Source: a virus. Taken from it: DNA of 42,786 nt. A program made the position numbers and the translations under genes. The notes beneath the pieces were generated by a model. The model did not search any database. It saw only the letters and a program-made list of their open reading frames with translations, and had not been told where the DNA came from. Below are positions 24,756 to 31,948 of this stretch, in pieces (the stretch's first letter is position 1; the number at the start of each line of letters is the position of its first letter). Location: positions 1 to 42,786 of the IMG/VR virus record IMGVR_UViG_3300032092_000070. The stretch is one strand, 5' to 3'.

Positions 24756-25646
24756 TTAGTTCAAATCGCCCCGCTTCGGGAGCGTATCGACGAACAGGGA
24801 TTCAATGCCGTGGTAGACGCCCGTACGCAGGTGACGGGAGACTTGGTCATTCACACGCTCGCTGAGGTTGAACCGCTTCGGAGCGACATTGTGCGTGAGG
24901 TGTTGAGTGGTCGCATTGTACAGACTCCACACGCTCCGCTCGCTGTCCTGCTCATAGGAGGGCTTATCCCAGATTTCACGTACCCCGTCAGACATCCTGG
25001 CAGTCATAGCCTTCGCCATCACGAGCCCGTTCAGAACCTTGTGACCTTGCGTCTGAGTGAGACGGGTTTTGCTCCAGAGCGTGAAGGTCTCACGGGCATC
25101 GCCAACGCTGGCAATGGACTGCTCCAGAGCGTGTGCGGTGAAATCCAGATTCAGCGAAGCAGTGTGCTTTTTCATCAGCGAGAAGGTGCTACCCTTGAAC
25201 AGGGGAACTTTGAGTCCGTTGGAACAGATGAAGCGGAAGAACCCGAGGTCGAAGGCAACCTTGAGGCTACCATCGAAGGAATTCTGAACCAGAATCTGGA
25301 GACAGGATTCATCGCCCTTCCCGAGGTTCACAGTGATGTCGGGGAAGCGGAACTGAGCCCGCACCTGCCGACCATCGTCCACGACCTTGAAGCCCTTCGC
25401 TTCGAACCTGTGACCGCTGGAGCGGAAGACCTGCTCCACAGCGGGGAACAGGACGCTGTTCTGCATCGGGGTGTAGCGTTCGCCGACCACGCCCAGAACC
25501 TTGCCGTTGTCCTTACGGACAGTGGCGAAGGCAGGGGTGGGCGTCCCGTTGGACAGGTTGAGACGCTCCAGCCCGACTTCGAAGTCCACGCTATCCAGCG
25601 TGTCCACGATTTCGAGGTCTTCGATTTCGTCGTTAGGATTGACCAT
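24756..25646 (-). CDS. DUF932-family phage protein, 296 aa
   Basis: The sequence follows the DUF932 pattern: GERYTPMQNSVLFPAVEQVF near residue 56, then CLQILVQNSFDGSLKVAFDLGFFRFICSNGL around residues 115-145, and a helical C-terminal half. The family is common in phages and plasmids, usually next to recombination genes; its biochemistry is not settled. Its codons are markedly richer in G/C than those of the late genes. A long plus-strand frame across it is an antisense shadow. Confidence 0.8.
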   Translation of the reverse strand: MVNPNDEIEDLEIVDTLDSVDFEVGLERLNLSNGTPTPAFATVRKDNGKVLGVVGERYTPMQNSVLFPAVEQVFRSSGHRFEAKGFKVVDDGRQVRAQFRFPDITVNLGKGDESCLQILVQNSFDGSLKVAFDLGFFRFICSNGLKVPLFKGSTFSLMKKHTASLNLDFTAHALEQSIASVGDARETFTLWSKTRLTQTQGHKVLNGLVMAKAMTARMSDGVREIWDKPSYEQDSERSVWSLYNATTQHLTHNVAPKRFNLSERVNDQVSRHLRTGVYHGIESLFVDTLPKRGDLN

Positions 25647-25786
25647 ATTTCTAGTTTACTGTCACCCCAGCGTTGGCTAGGGGCTCGACCCGAGCAGGGT
25701 GCTTTAGGAATCTGATGTGGGCTCATCAGTAGCGGATTGACCGCTAGACAAGGGACGCACCTGCGTCCCGCTTGTTTCGCCCTATG

Positions 25787-25802
25787 GATTCCTAGTAGAC
25801 TG
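25787..25802. repeat. Right arm of the 16-bp inverted repeat
   Basis: GATTCCTAGTAGACTG, exact reverse complement of 24398-24413. On the minus strand it continues a TTGACA hexamer, so this arm may also carry a promoter for the DUF932 operon. Confidence 0.7.
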
Positions 25803-26062
25803 TCAAAGTTCTGGGCGAGGGTTTGGCAACCCGTAGGTCAGCCTCGCTTGAGAAGACAGAATCAGAATCCTTGCACGGCATCAAGCCCTATCTCATTTTT
25901 TTCTAACTTTTTTTTGAGCCCAGATTCGCCCCCTAGCAAGTATCGTGCCAAGTCCCTGTGTAGATTTTTGCACATATGCCCGAATCCTCGTTTCCCTATG
26001 CAAGACCCTTGGCAAATGGGATACCCCCCTAGAATCGCCTCCTAGACCCCTAGGATTGCATT

Positions 26063-26086
26063 TTTACATTCTCTTTACATTATATG
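26063..26086 (+). repeat. Paired TTTACA repeat, copy 1
   Basis: TTTACA at 26063 and again at 26074, 11 bases start to start, followed by TTATATG. The one-helical-turn spacing suggests a protein-binding site. Confidence 0.55.
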
Positions 26087-26141
26087 ATTGGTATATGAAC
26101 CATACATAGGTTCTTGGGTCACGATTAGATGATTAGGCTTC

Positions 26142-26165
26142 TTTACACTTTTTTAACATTATATC
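26142..26165 (+). repeat. Paired TTTACA repeat, copy 2
   Basis: TTTACA at 26142 and TTAACA at 26153, again 11 bases apart, followed by TTATATC. Confidence 0.55.
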
Positions 26166-26269
26166 TTAGGTCAGGATATCAGGATTCAGAGCGTCTGGTC
26201 GTGCTAGCAGGAGTCTTGCCAAGTCCATTGCAGGGCGACACCTATTAGCAATTCTTATGCAGGGTATTA

Positions 26270-26293
26270 TTTACAATCTCTTTACAATTACAC
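26270..26293 (+). repeat. Paired TTTACA repeat, copy 3
   Basis: TTTACA at 26270 and 26281, 11 bases apart, followed by ATTACAC. The three copies begin 79 and 128 bases apart. Confidence 0.55.
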
Positions 26294-26678
26294 GCTGTAA
26301 GTCATTGAGTTTCAACGAGTTACGATGCGTGTTCTTTTGCCCCTAGGAGGCTGTTTGATGGGGTGGTCAAGGGTCTTACACGGGCGGGAGAAGCCACCCT
26401 CCTAGGGCAATCTAGACCTTTGCAGGTGCTTTGGCATAGTCCCTGCTATAGCCTTGCAAGGCTGGATTATAACTTGTAATCATAGGTAATGTTATAATGA
26501 TTAGCCGACCAGAATCCTGTTCTAGATTCCTGTCTCAAGTTAGTCTCATTATTTTATAATTCTATAATATTCTGGGGGCAGGATTAGTAAATCTTATATG
26601 CCAATTAGCAAATCTACTGCGTGCAGAATCCTTGAATGAGGGCTTGAGACTCCCGTCAAAGTTCTTTCAATTGGGTAC

Positions 26679-26739
26679 GTAGGGTGAATAACCCTACTGC
26701 TCTTTGAAATCAATTTCCGTAAACCAGCAAACTCGCTGG
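26679..26739 (+). promoter_or_regulatory. Structured leader of the first early gene
   Basis: Hairpin GTAGGGT/ACCCTAC with a 5-base loop (26679-26697), then CCAGC/GCTGG (26724-26739), then an A-rich stretch directly before the ATG at 26772 without a Shine-Dalgarno sequence. It may stabilise the message or attenuate transcription. Confidence 0.4.
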
Positions 26740-26771
26740 AGCGGGATACCAAAAAACCAAAACACAAAAAG

Positions 26772-27218
26772 ATGAAAACGCTGATTATGAAACTGCTGGG
26801 TCTGAACACGCTCGCTGAGGAAATCGCTGAACTGAAAAAGTTCCAGCGTGACCTCACCACCGCTCAGGAAGGCTTGTCCGCTAAGGTGGACGAGGTGACC
26901 GCTAAGGTGGACGATATGGAGGAGTTCGACCCGTCTCAGTACGTTAGCGAAGACGAAGTTAACGACCGCATTGAGTCTTATATCTATGATAACGATATCG
27001 CTTCCCAGTCCTATGTGGACGACGAAGTCGAAAGCAAGGTTTCCGACAAGGTCGAAGAGGCTATCGAGGAACTGGATATCGAAGATAAGGTTAAGGAGGT
27101 CGTGGACAATATGGATAAGGCTTCCTTCGGCGATACGGAGGAACTCAAGTCCATCGTGCGTGAGCAGGTGAAGTCCTTTATGCTCAATAGCGTGAAAGTT
27201 GACTTCATCGTCCGCTAG
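26772..27218 (+). CDS. Acidic coiled-coil early protein, 148 aa
   Basis: After a short basic N-terminus the protein is nearly all acidic helix: Glu/Asp/Val/Lys heptads from residues 15-55 and 85-125, giving a very negative charge. First gene of the early operon, with a structured leader and its own terminator, so probably strongly expressed. An acidic coiled coil in that position could be a DNA mimic or an inhibitor of a host protein, but no known family is recognised. Confidence 0.7.
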   Translation: MKTLIMKLLGLNTLAEEIAELKKFQRDLTTAQEGLSAKVDEVTAKVDDMEEFDPSQYVSEDEVNDRIESYIYDNDIASQSYVDDEVESKVSDKVEEAIEELDIEDKVKEVVDNMDKASFGDTEELKSIVREQVKSFMLNSVKVDFIVR

Positions 27219-27252
27219 TTACGAGGGGGGAGGTAACTAACCCCTTCTTTTT
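27216..27252 (+). terminator. Terminator after the first early gene
   Basis: Perfect 7-bp stem TAGTTAC (27216-27222) with GTAACTA (27233-27239) around a G-rich loop, followed by CCCCTTCTTTTT. The stem begins inside the stop codon. Partial readthrough is needed if the following genes share the promoter. Confidence 0.6.
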
Positions 27253-27308
27253 GGTTGCAATGGTATTACAAATTGATTCTCTAACTTTACGTTCTTTCAC
27301 ATCCGCAT

Positions 27309-27518
27309 ATGCTATACTACATCAAAGCCAGAAACATCCGTGACAAGGCTAAGGGCTTCAACAAGCGAGTCTCGAAAGAGTTCCTTGAGTCGCTTGACCG
27401 CTACGTTCACGATAAACTGCTGGACTGCCTAGAGGAACATAATGGTGGCAAGAAGACGCTTGATGCGGCTCTGGCTTCCTATATGCTGGGCAACGGCAGG
27501 AACAAGGTTAAGAAGTAA
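27309..27518 (+). CDS. Small basic protein with histone-fold-like pattern, 69 aa
   Basis: Helix 1 around residues 6-16, then NKRVS, a long helix at about residues 21-44 (RVSKEFLESLDRYVHDKL), a loop GGKKTL and a short helix DAALASYML, then a basic tail. The RVS start of the middle helix and the KKTL loop are placed as in the R-[ST] and K-T elements of single histone-fold proteins (HMf type, and bacterial histones). If so it is a DNA-binding dimer. The call is inference from pattern and spacing. No Shine-Dalgarno sequence. Confidence 0.65.
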   Translation: MLYYIKARNIRDKAKGFNKRVSKEFLESLDRYVHDKLLDCLEEHNGGKKTLDAALASYMLGNGRNKVKK

Positions 27519-27521
27519 AGC

Positions 27522-27594
27522 AGGGGGTAACTCCCCTTTATGCGGAAAATTTAGCAAGAAGCCCGAATGGGTTTTAAAAAACCATCTTGCTTTT
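27522..27594 (+). terminator. Two hairpins ending the histone-like gene
   Basis: AGGGG/CCCCT at 27522-27537 followed by TTTA, then AGCAAGA (27553-27559) with TCTTGCT (27585-27591) around an ATGG..CCAT and TTTT..AAAA inner stem, ending in TTTT. The second is the better factor-independent terminator. Confidence 0.5.
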
Positions 27595-27648
27595 AGGTTC
27601 TGTTTCTTGCGGGTGGTATTCATCATTAAACCCTAAAATAATAGAAAC

Positions 27649-27760
27649 AGGTAAAAGCCAAGAGGCTTTCCTAATCACCTTTGACGGCAGGAAGCCTTCT
27701 GGATTTAGAAATAACCAGAGCGATGTTGTTCATACGCTAGTGGGGCTGAACCTGCCGTCT
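27649..27760 (+). ncRNA. Structured RNA or riboswitch-like element between terminators
   Basis: Stem AGGT/ACCT (27649-27652, 27677-27680) encloses AAAGCC/GGCTTT with an AAGA tetraloop. A 9-bp perfect stem GACGGCAGG (27683-27691) / CCTGCCGTC (27751-27759) encloses AGCC/GGCT, which opens into TCTGG/CCAGA and AGCG/CGCT hairpins. No convincing gene overlaps it (an open frame exists but lacks a good ATG start). The element is flanked by terminators at 27594 and 27798, suggesting a separate transcript of about 150-200 nt. Confidence 0.5.
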
Positions 27761-27797
27761 CCCTTTAACCCTAAAAACTAAATGGGCATAATACCAC

Positions 27798-27816
27798 GGG
27801 GAGGAAAAACCTCCCC
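27798..27816 (+). terminator. Terminator after the structured RNA
   Basis: Perfect 7-bp stem GGGGAGG/CCTCCCC with an AAAAA loop, followed by ATAACTTTCTCC. Strong hairpin, weak U tract. Confidence 0.55.
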
Positions 27817-27874
27817 ATAACTTTCTCCTAAAAAAGACTTGTATCACAAAAAGAAAAAAGCATAACTATTACCT

Positions 27875-28054
27875 ATGATTATCGTCCTAAAAGACCGAGA
27901 CATCGATTTTGTTGACAACCGAATCGACACCTGCCGAACCATCCTGCTCTCGCAATGGTTCGACGACACGCAGGACAAGTGGACTAGCGTCCAAGCCGAG
28001 CGGATGTACAAGGAACTTGAATCCCTAAAAGAATTTCTCATCACCAAAGAATAA
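27875..28054 (+). CDS. Small early protein, 59 aa
   Basis: ATG at 27875 after an A-rich leader, stop at 28052-28054, two bases before the next ATG. An acidic helical protein with a beta start (MIIVLKDRDIDFVDNRI). Unrecognised, typical of small host-modulating early phage proteins. Confidence 0.6.
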   Translation: MIIVLKDRDIDFVDNRIDTCRTILLSQWFDDTQDKWTSVQAERMYKELESLKEFLITKE

Positions 28055-28056
28055 AT

Positions 28057-28230
28057 ATGAAAAACAAAAACAAGAAGAACAAGAACACAATTGACGCTCA
28101 AATGGTCGAGGCGTGGATGGGTAGCGATGCTACCCTGTCAGACTACGCTGAGATTATCGCTGACCTAGCAAACGGGGACTACGAGCCCAGCGATTGCCAA
28201 ACCGAAGTTAACGATTATAACGACGAATAA
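28057..28230 (+). CDS. Small early protein, 57 aa
   Basis: Starts with a Lys/Asn-rich tail (MKNKNKKNKN), then an acidic helical body with MVEAWMGSDATLSDYAEI and an acidic end. Tightly packed between its neighbours (2-base gaps), with the A/T-rich ATAAATATG start context. Function unknown. Confidence 0.6.
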   Translation: MKNKNKKNKNTIDAQMVEAWMGSDATLSDYAEIIADLANGDYEPSDCQTEVNDYNDE

Positions 28231-28232
28231 AA

Positions 28233-28535
28233 ATGGAATACTCACATCACTTCAATCGACTCAAAGTCCCCTATGGGGATGAGTTCATCAAGGTCAGCGG
28301 GACTGCTACCTACCAGTTGGAAGACCTGTCTTCTGGCGAGTATGGCGAGCCCGAGGAACTCCACGCCTTCTTTTTCAAGGCTACGATTCGCTATTACGAG
28401 ACCAAGGAGGAAAATCCTATCTCTGGTCTGACTAAAAAAGACTTGGAAAAAATTGAGGAAATTGTTGTTGAAACCCTCAACGATGACTACGAACTTTGCT
28501 CTACTCTCCCTAACGACCACGAAACCAACCAATAA
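28233..28535 (+). CDS. Early protein, 100 aa, paralogue of the 29162-29440 product
   Basis: Two-part protein: a beta-rich N-terminal half (HHFNRLKVPYGDEFIKVSGTA) and a helical C-terminal half with VVETLNDDYELC. The order YxFxxL...VxGxAxY and the closing VxTLNxDxxLC recur in the minus-strand gene at 29162-29440, so the two appear to be paralogues despite opposite orientation. Function unknown. Confidence 0.65.
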   Translation: MEYSHHFNRLKVPYGDEFIKVSGTATYQLEDLSSGEYGEPEELHAFFFKATIRYYETKEENPISGLTKKDLEKIEEIVVETLNDDYELCSTLPNDHETNQ

Positions 28536-28539
28536 AAAT

Positions 28540-28827
28540 ATGGACTACGATAAAAAGTTCGATGAATACACCTACGGCTACACGCTGATTGTCGTGCAGG
28601 TCTGCGGTGGTGTCATCAACATCTTCACTAACGACCACAAGACCGCTGAACAAGCCCTTGCTGGTTACGAGGAGTGGACGCAACACTTCAAAGGGCTGTA
28701 CGAAAAGTACCCCGAGTCCGACTCGATTCACAAAATTGAAATCAAGCGGACGCTCAACTGGACGCTAGATAAAAGTTATACTCTTTTCGATATGACTCTG
28801 GACGAACTCAAGTCCAAGGTGTCCTAA
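28540..28827 (+). CDS. Early protein, 95 aa
   Basis: ATG at 28540 follows an AATAAAAAT leader. A Tyr-rich beta start (MDYDKKFDEYTYGYTLIVVQ) leads into an amphipathic helix. The upstream in-frame start at 28453 would overlap the preceding gene, so it was not chosen. Unrecognised. Confidence 0.6.
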   Translation: MDYDKKFDEYTYGYTLIVVQVCGGVINIFTNDHKTAEQALAGYEEWTQHFKGLYEKYPESDSIHKIEIKRTLNWTLDKSYTLFDMTLDELKSKVS

Positions 28828-28829
28828 TT

Positions 28830-29060
28830 ATGGAACAGCAAAAGATTCTCGCCTACGGGAAGAAGATTGGAATCACGGATGCGTCCGTCTTCCGTGTGGA
28901 GGAACGCAAACTCCCAAAGGGCTCTTACGAGGGGCTCTACGCCCACAAGGACATCCACAAGAGCATCAACTATTACGACAACACGCCCGTGAAGCAGGGC
29001 TATATGGTTCGGCTGGTGAAGGACGGGGACGAGTTTATCGTAATCAATAAACGCTCTTGA
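28830..29060 (+). CDS. Early protein, 76 aa
   Basis: Small alpha/beta protein with a strand-rich end (YMVRLVKDGDEFIVINKRS) resembling an SH3-like or beta-barrel closure. Two bases after the previous stop. Its own stop overlaps a TTG start for the next small gene. Confidence 0.6.
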   Translation: MEQQKILAYGKKIGITDASVFRVEERKLPKGSYEGLYAHKDIHKSINYYDNTPVKQGYMVRLVKDGDEFIVINKRS

Positions 29061-29254
29061 GTACCTGCTCCTCCTGCGGTGAAGATTGTTTCGTAATCTT
29101 CAATGTCGGTACTCCCGTAATCAAGTTCTGCCCAGCCTGTATGCTGGAGCAGAAACCTTGGTTAAATCTTCCCGCCAAGGATACGGCAGAGGTGGCTGTC
29201 GTTGTTCAGCGTAGCGACTGTGCTGTCGGACAGGTAGCCAAGCACCTCCTTTGA
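29057..29254 (+). CDS. Putative zinc-ribbon protein with TTG start, 65 aa
   Basis: TTG at 29057 overlaps the upstream TGA. The first 33 residues carry CSSCGEDC and CPAC, a four-cysteine zinc ribbon that looks real. The remaining half overlaps the convergent gene at 29162-29254, so the true protein may be as short as the ribbon plus a tail, or the overlap may be genuine. Confidence 0.45.
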   Translation: MSTCSSCGEDCFVIFNVGTPVIKFCPACMLEQKPWLNLPAKDTAEVAVVVQRSDCAVGQVAKHLL

Positions 29255-29440
29255 GGTGATGAAGCCGTCCTTGCCCAAGGCATCGTAAAGTTCCGCTGTT
29301 TCAAATCCAGCCTGTCTGCCGTCTTCTTCGTAATCTTCGATTACATACTTGGCGACCCCGTTGACGAGGAAGTCCATTCCTTCGTGTTTAATGTTTAGGT
29401 TCTTGAACCGATACTGATACATAGCGGGCTCAGTATTCAT
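29162..29440 (-). CDS. Paralogue of the 28233 protein on the opposite strand, 92 aa
   Basis: ATG at 29440. It shares with the 28233-28535 product the N-terminal Y-x-F/K-x-L block, the V-x-G-x-A-x-Y block and the closing V-x-TLN-x-D-x-x-LC block. Together with the 155-aa gene it forms a two-gene minus-strand island inside a plus-strand operon, and its 3' end overlaps the zinc-ribbon frame. Confidence 0.65.
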   Translation of the reverse strand: MNTEPAMYQYRFKNLNIKHEGMDFLVNGVAKYVIEDYEEDGRQAGFETAELYDALGKDGFITSKEVLGYLSDSTVATLNNDSHLCRILGGKI

Positions 29441-29458
29441 AAACTAGTATTACCGATG

Positions 29459-29926
29459 TCAATCCTTATTTTCGGCTGGGGGTATGTCAATGATGTCCCC
29501 TTTAATCATAGCGTTGATGTCTTCGTGGCGAACCTTAAGGCGATGCTCCACGATGACGCTGGGAGCGTCCTGCAACTGCATCACCTTGTCGGTCATAATG
29601 GCGATGGCAAGGGGCAGTTGACCAGCGGGGATGTTGTCGATTTCGGACATCAGCCTCTGCGAGCCTCTGGTCACAATCTCAGACATAATCCTAGCGGTGT
29701 TCTTTTTCCAAGTTCCAGATTGAAATCCGTTTGCATCCTCCATCCTTTTCTGAATCCCTATTACGGAGTTGTTACAGACTCCTGTTTCCTCTGCGACAGC
29801 CACGATGCCCTTGCCCTGTTTAAGAAGTTCCTCGACTTGAGTTATCTTTTCCTTGGGCAGGTTCTTACCACGATTCTTTTTTGCGTGGTTGGTGGGGAGG
29901 CGTTCTGGCGATGATTCGTATTCCAT
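29459..29926 (-). CDS. HTH protein, candidate small terminase subunit, 155 aa
   Basis: Residues 25-55 form a helix-turn-helix of resolvase-like pattern (EKITQVEELLKQGKGIVAVAEETG). Residues 70-125 are helical and may oligomerise, and the acidic C-terminal tail ends IIDIPPAENKD. DNA-binding head, oligomerising middle and acidic tail fit a small terminase subunit, but terL is 7.5 kb away, so a repressor-type regulator is equally possible. Confidence 0.55.
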   Translation of the reverse strand: MEYESSPERLPTNHAKKNRGKNLPKEKITQVEELLKQGKGIVAVAEETGVCNNSVIGIQKRMEDANGFQSGTWKKNTARIMSEIVTRGSQRLMSEIDNIPAGQLPLAIAIMTDKVMQLQDAPSVIVEHRLKVRHEDINAMIKGDIIDIPPAENKD

Positions 29927-29979
29927 TTCCTGTCAACTATTCTTATTGACCCACAAAAGCAAGCATTATCATACATTTT

Positions 29980-30081
29980 ATGGAGTTCCTAGTATTCACC
30001 TTCCTCTGCCTAGTGGCTGGCTCTGCCCTGCTACGGCTAATCGGCTGGCTCGGAGTCCTGTTCACACCAGACGACAAATGA
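29980..30081 (+). CDS. 33-residue membrane peptide
   Basis: ATG at 29980, stop overlapping the endonuclease VII ATG (ATGA). One transmembrane segment (FLVFTFLCLVAGSALLRLIGW) with an acidic end. Translational coupling to the nuclease supports it. It could be a small holin or antiholin-type peptide; function not known. Confidence 0.5.
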   Translation: MEFLVFTFLCLVAGSALLRLIGWLGVLFTPDDK

Positions 30082-30443
30082 GAATTAAGATTAAAGACAT
30101 CCCGCTTTTTAGAAATAAAATTGCACAGGAGCAGGGAGGCAAGTGCTGGCTGTGCGACATCGACCTGTCCAAGGTCACGCCCTGCCTCGACCACGACCAT
30201 CGCTCTGGGCGTATCCGTGGGGTGCTGTGCGGGAACTGCAACGGCATCGAGGGTAAGATTGCAAATCTGGCGAACAGGGCTAAAAGGGAAAAGACCAGAT
30301 ACGATTTCGTGAACAGGGTGTTAAGGTATTGGAATTTCTTTTCAGCCTGTCAGCGTGAGGAGATTCACCCTTCGCACAAGACCGAAGACGAGAAGCGTTT
30401 GAGCAGAAATAAAAAGGCTAGAGAGAGAAGGAAAAAGGCTTGA
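30078..30443 (+). CDS. Recombination endonuclease VII, 121 aa
   Basis: The family pattern is complete: CWLC (C23, C26), LDHDH (D38-H41), RIRGVLCGNCN (C51, C54, N55). These make the zinc site and the beta-beta-alpha metal nuclease that resolves Holliday junctions and other branched DNA before packaging. The C-terminal half is basic and helical. Shorter than T4 gp49 but typical for the phage group. Coupled to the upstream peptide. Confidence 0.9.
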   Translation: MRIKIKDIPLFRNKIAQEQGGKCWLCDIDLSKVTPCLDHDHRSGRIRGVLCGNCNGIEGKIANLANRAKREKTRYDFVNRVLRYWNFFSACQREEIHPSHKTEDEKRLSRNKKARERRKKA

Positions 30444-30458
30444 CGCTTTGTGATACAC

Positions 30459-30476
30459 GCTCCAGCCTGTTGGAGC
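30459..30476 (+). promoter_or_regulatory. Hairpin over the exonuclease start region
   Basis: GCTCCA/TGGAGC with a 6-base loop ends one base before the ATG at 30478, so it could occlude initiation or reshape coupling to the nuclease upstream. Confidence 0.35.
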
Positions 30477-30477
30477 A

Positions 30478-31287
30478 ATGCACACGCTCATCAAACAGTT
30501 CATCGCTGGCAAAGACGCTAGCGTTCTCACGGACATCAGCGAGCAGGACTACCGCAAGGCTCTCGGGCTTAGCCAGTCCTCTCTCAAGGATTTCCTAACC
30601 AGTCCCGCCCACTACCTCTCGGCTACGGAAGAGGTGCAAGAGCCCACCAAGGCTATGCAGGTGGGTACTGCGTTCCACGCTCTGATGCTACAGGACAACC
30701 CTCTCGCCTTCTACGCTGTCAAGAAGAAGGTCGATGGTCGTACCAAGGATGGTAAGGAGTATAATGAGCGGTTTGCCGTAGAGAATGTCGGCAAGGCGAT
30801 TATTGATTCTGAAGATGAGGAGACCATTCAGCGGATGCGTGAATCCATCCTGCGTCACCCTCTCGCCCGTGAATTGATTTCCAAAATCACGCACAAGGAA
30901 CTTGCTGTCTTCGGGACGACCAAGGACGGCAATGTTCGGCTGAAGGGTCGCTTGGATGCCTACTGCGAAGAAGAAGGATTCATCATTGACTTCAAGTCGG
31001 CTGAGGATGCCAGCCCCGATGGATTCAAAAAAGCCATCTTTGAAAGGCGTTATGATTTGCAAAACATTCAGTATCCTTGGCTGATTCATAATGCTGGCAA
31101 GAAGTTCACCAAGTTCTATTTCATCGCCTGTGAGAAGAAGCCCCCGTATGCGGTTGGCGTTTATTCTATCTCAGAAAACTGGCTGACCTATACGGCTGAT
31201 GTCTGGGCTAAGGCGGTCTATCGCTACTCTGATTGCCAAAAGAGCGGTGTCTACCCTGCCTACTCTGACGAAGAAGTCGTACTCTGA
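30478..31287 (+). CDS. RecE/exonuclease VIII-like PD-(D/E)XK nuclease, 269 aa
   Basis: Metal site order of the family: H67 in GTAFHALML, then E141, D160 in GRLDAY, D171-F-K173 as the D-x-K core, and Q198/Y199 in the closing helix. It would chew 5' ends of double-stranded DNA to give 3' tails for the ERF annealing protein at 33554. The stop overlaps the next ATG (TGATG). This pair makes a single-strand annealing recombination system. Confidence 0.85.
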   Translation: MHTLIKQFIAGKDASVLTDISEQDYRKALGLSQSSLKDFLTSPAHYLSATEEVQEPTKAMQVGTAFHALMLQDNPLAFYAVKKKVDGRTKDGKEYNERFAVENVGKAIIDSEDEETIQRMRESILRHPLARELISKITHKELAVFGTTKDGNVRLKGRLDAYCEEEGFIIDFKSAEDASPDGFKKAIFERRYDLQNIQYPWLIHNAGKKFTKFYFIACEKKPPYAVGVYSISENWLTYTADVWAKAVYRYSDCQKSGVYPAYSDEEVVL

Positions 31288-31943
31288 TGAGCGAACCTAA
31301 GTTCACGGGAATCTGGATTCCCAAGGCTGTGTTCCAGCACCCAGACCTGTCCACCTCCGCAAAACTGCTCTACGGGGTCGTGGCGGGCTTGGACGGGGAG
31401 GATGGGTGCTACGCCTCCAACGCCTACCTCCAAGCGGTTCTGGGGGCATCTGAGAGGGCTGTACAGGGGTTGCTGGCTGAGTTGGATGGGCAGGGTCTCA
31501 TCCAGCGGGAAGATTACAGGGGCAAGCGGGTCATCCGAACTGTGGAGTCCATCGCCCTAGGGGGGTGCAAAAAACTGCGGGGGGGGGTGAAGAAATCTGC
31601 GGGGGAGGGGTGCAAAATTCTGCACCCATATAATAAAGAGTATAATAAAGAGGATAAAGATACAAGGGCTAACGCCCCTTGGGTTGTTGAACTCCCCTTT
31701 GAATCTGAAGCCTTCAGCAAGGCTTGGCTATCTTGGATTACCTACCGAAAGGAAATCAAGAAGCCCATCAAGGAATCTACAGTCAAAGCCCAATGGCGAG
31801 AGTTCGCCAAGTGGGGCGAGCAGAAGGCAATCATCGCCATCGAGCAATCCATCAAGAACGGATGGCAGGGTCTTTTTGAACCTGCTCGCTCTGTTGGCGG
31901 TAATACAAATACCTTGACATCTAAAGACCACGACTCATTCTGA
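31287..31943 (+). CDS. Replication initiator-like winged-helix protein, 218 aa
   Basis: Residues 1-85 form a helix-turn-helix 36/DnaD-type winged helix (FTGIWIPKAVFQHPDL, then GASERAVQGLLAEL). A low-complexity linker with G-rich codons follows, then a helical C-terminal part with WLSWITYRKEIKK. In phages such a protein with a DnaC-like ATPase two genes downstream is the origin-binding and loader pair (lambda O/P-like). The linker is encoded by unusual G5-G9 runs. Confidence 0.75.
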   Translation: MSEPKFTGIWIPKAVFQHPDLSTSAKLLYGVVAGLDGEDGCYASNAYLQAVLGASERAVQGLLAELDGQGLIQREDYRGKRVIRTVESIALGGCKKLRGGVKKSAGEGCKILHPYNKEYNKEDKDTRANAPWVVELPFESEAFSKAWLSWITYRKEIKKPIKESTVKAQWREFAKWGEQKAIIAIEQSIKNGWQGLFEPARSVGGNTNTLTSKDHDSF

Positions 31944-31948
31944 CGCAT

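Larger units (their letters stand above)
25647..26771. promoter_or_regulatory. Divergent non-coding control region (1.1 kb)
   Basis: No convincing gene. It separates the minus-strand DUF932 operon from the plus-strand early operon. Contents: hairpin GGGACGC/GCGTCCC (25752-25769), several CCTAGG palindromes, TGCCAAGTCC twice (25946-25955 and 26217-26226), three paired TTTACA repeats (26063-26293), A/T-rich TATAAT-like stretches near 26492 and 26553, and leader hairpins before 26772. Promoters, operators and possibly an origin are expected here. Confidence 0.55.

Noticed and set aside
24750-25715. A 321-codon plus-strand frame opposite the DUF932 gene
   Set aside because: It is antisense to a clear DUF932 match and looks like a G/C-rich shadow frame; no family pattern in its translation.
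27587-27781. 64-codon frame over the structured RNA
   Set aside because: No ATG start in a sensible place, and the region is better explained by a set of nested stems between terminators.
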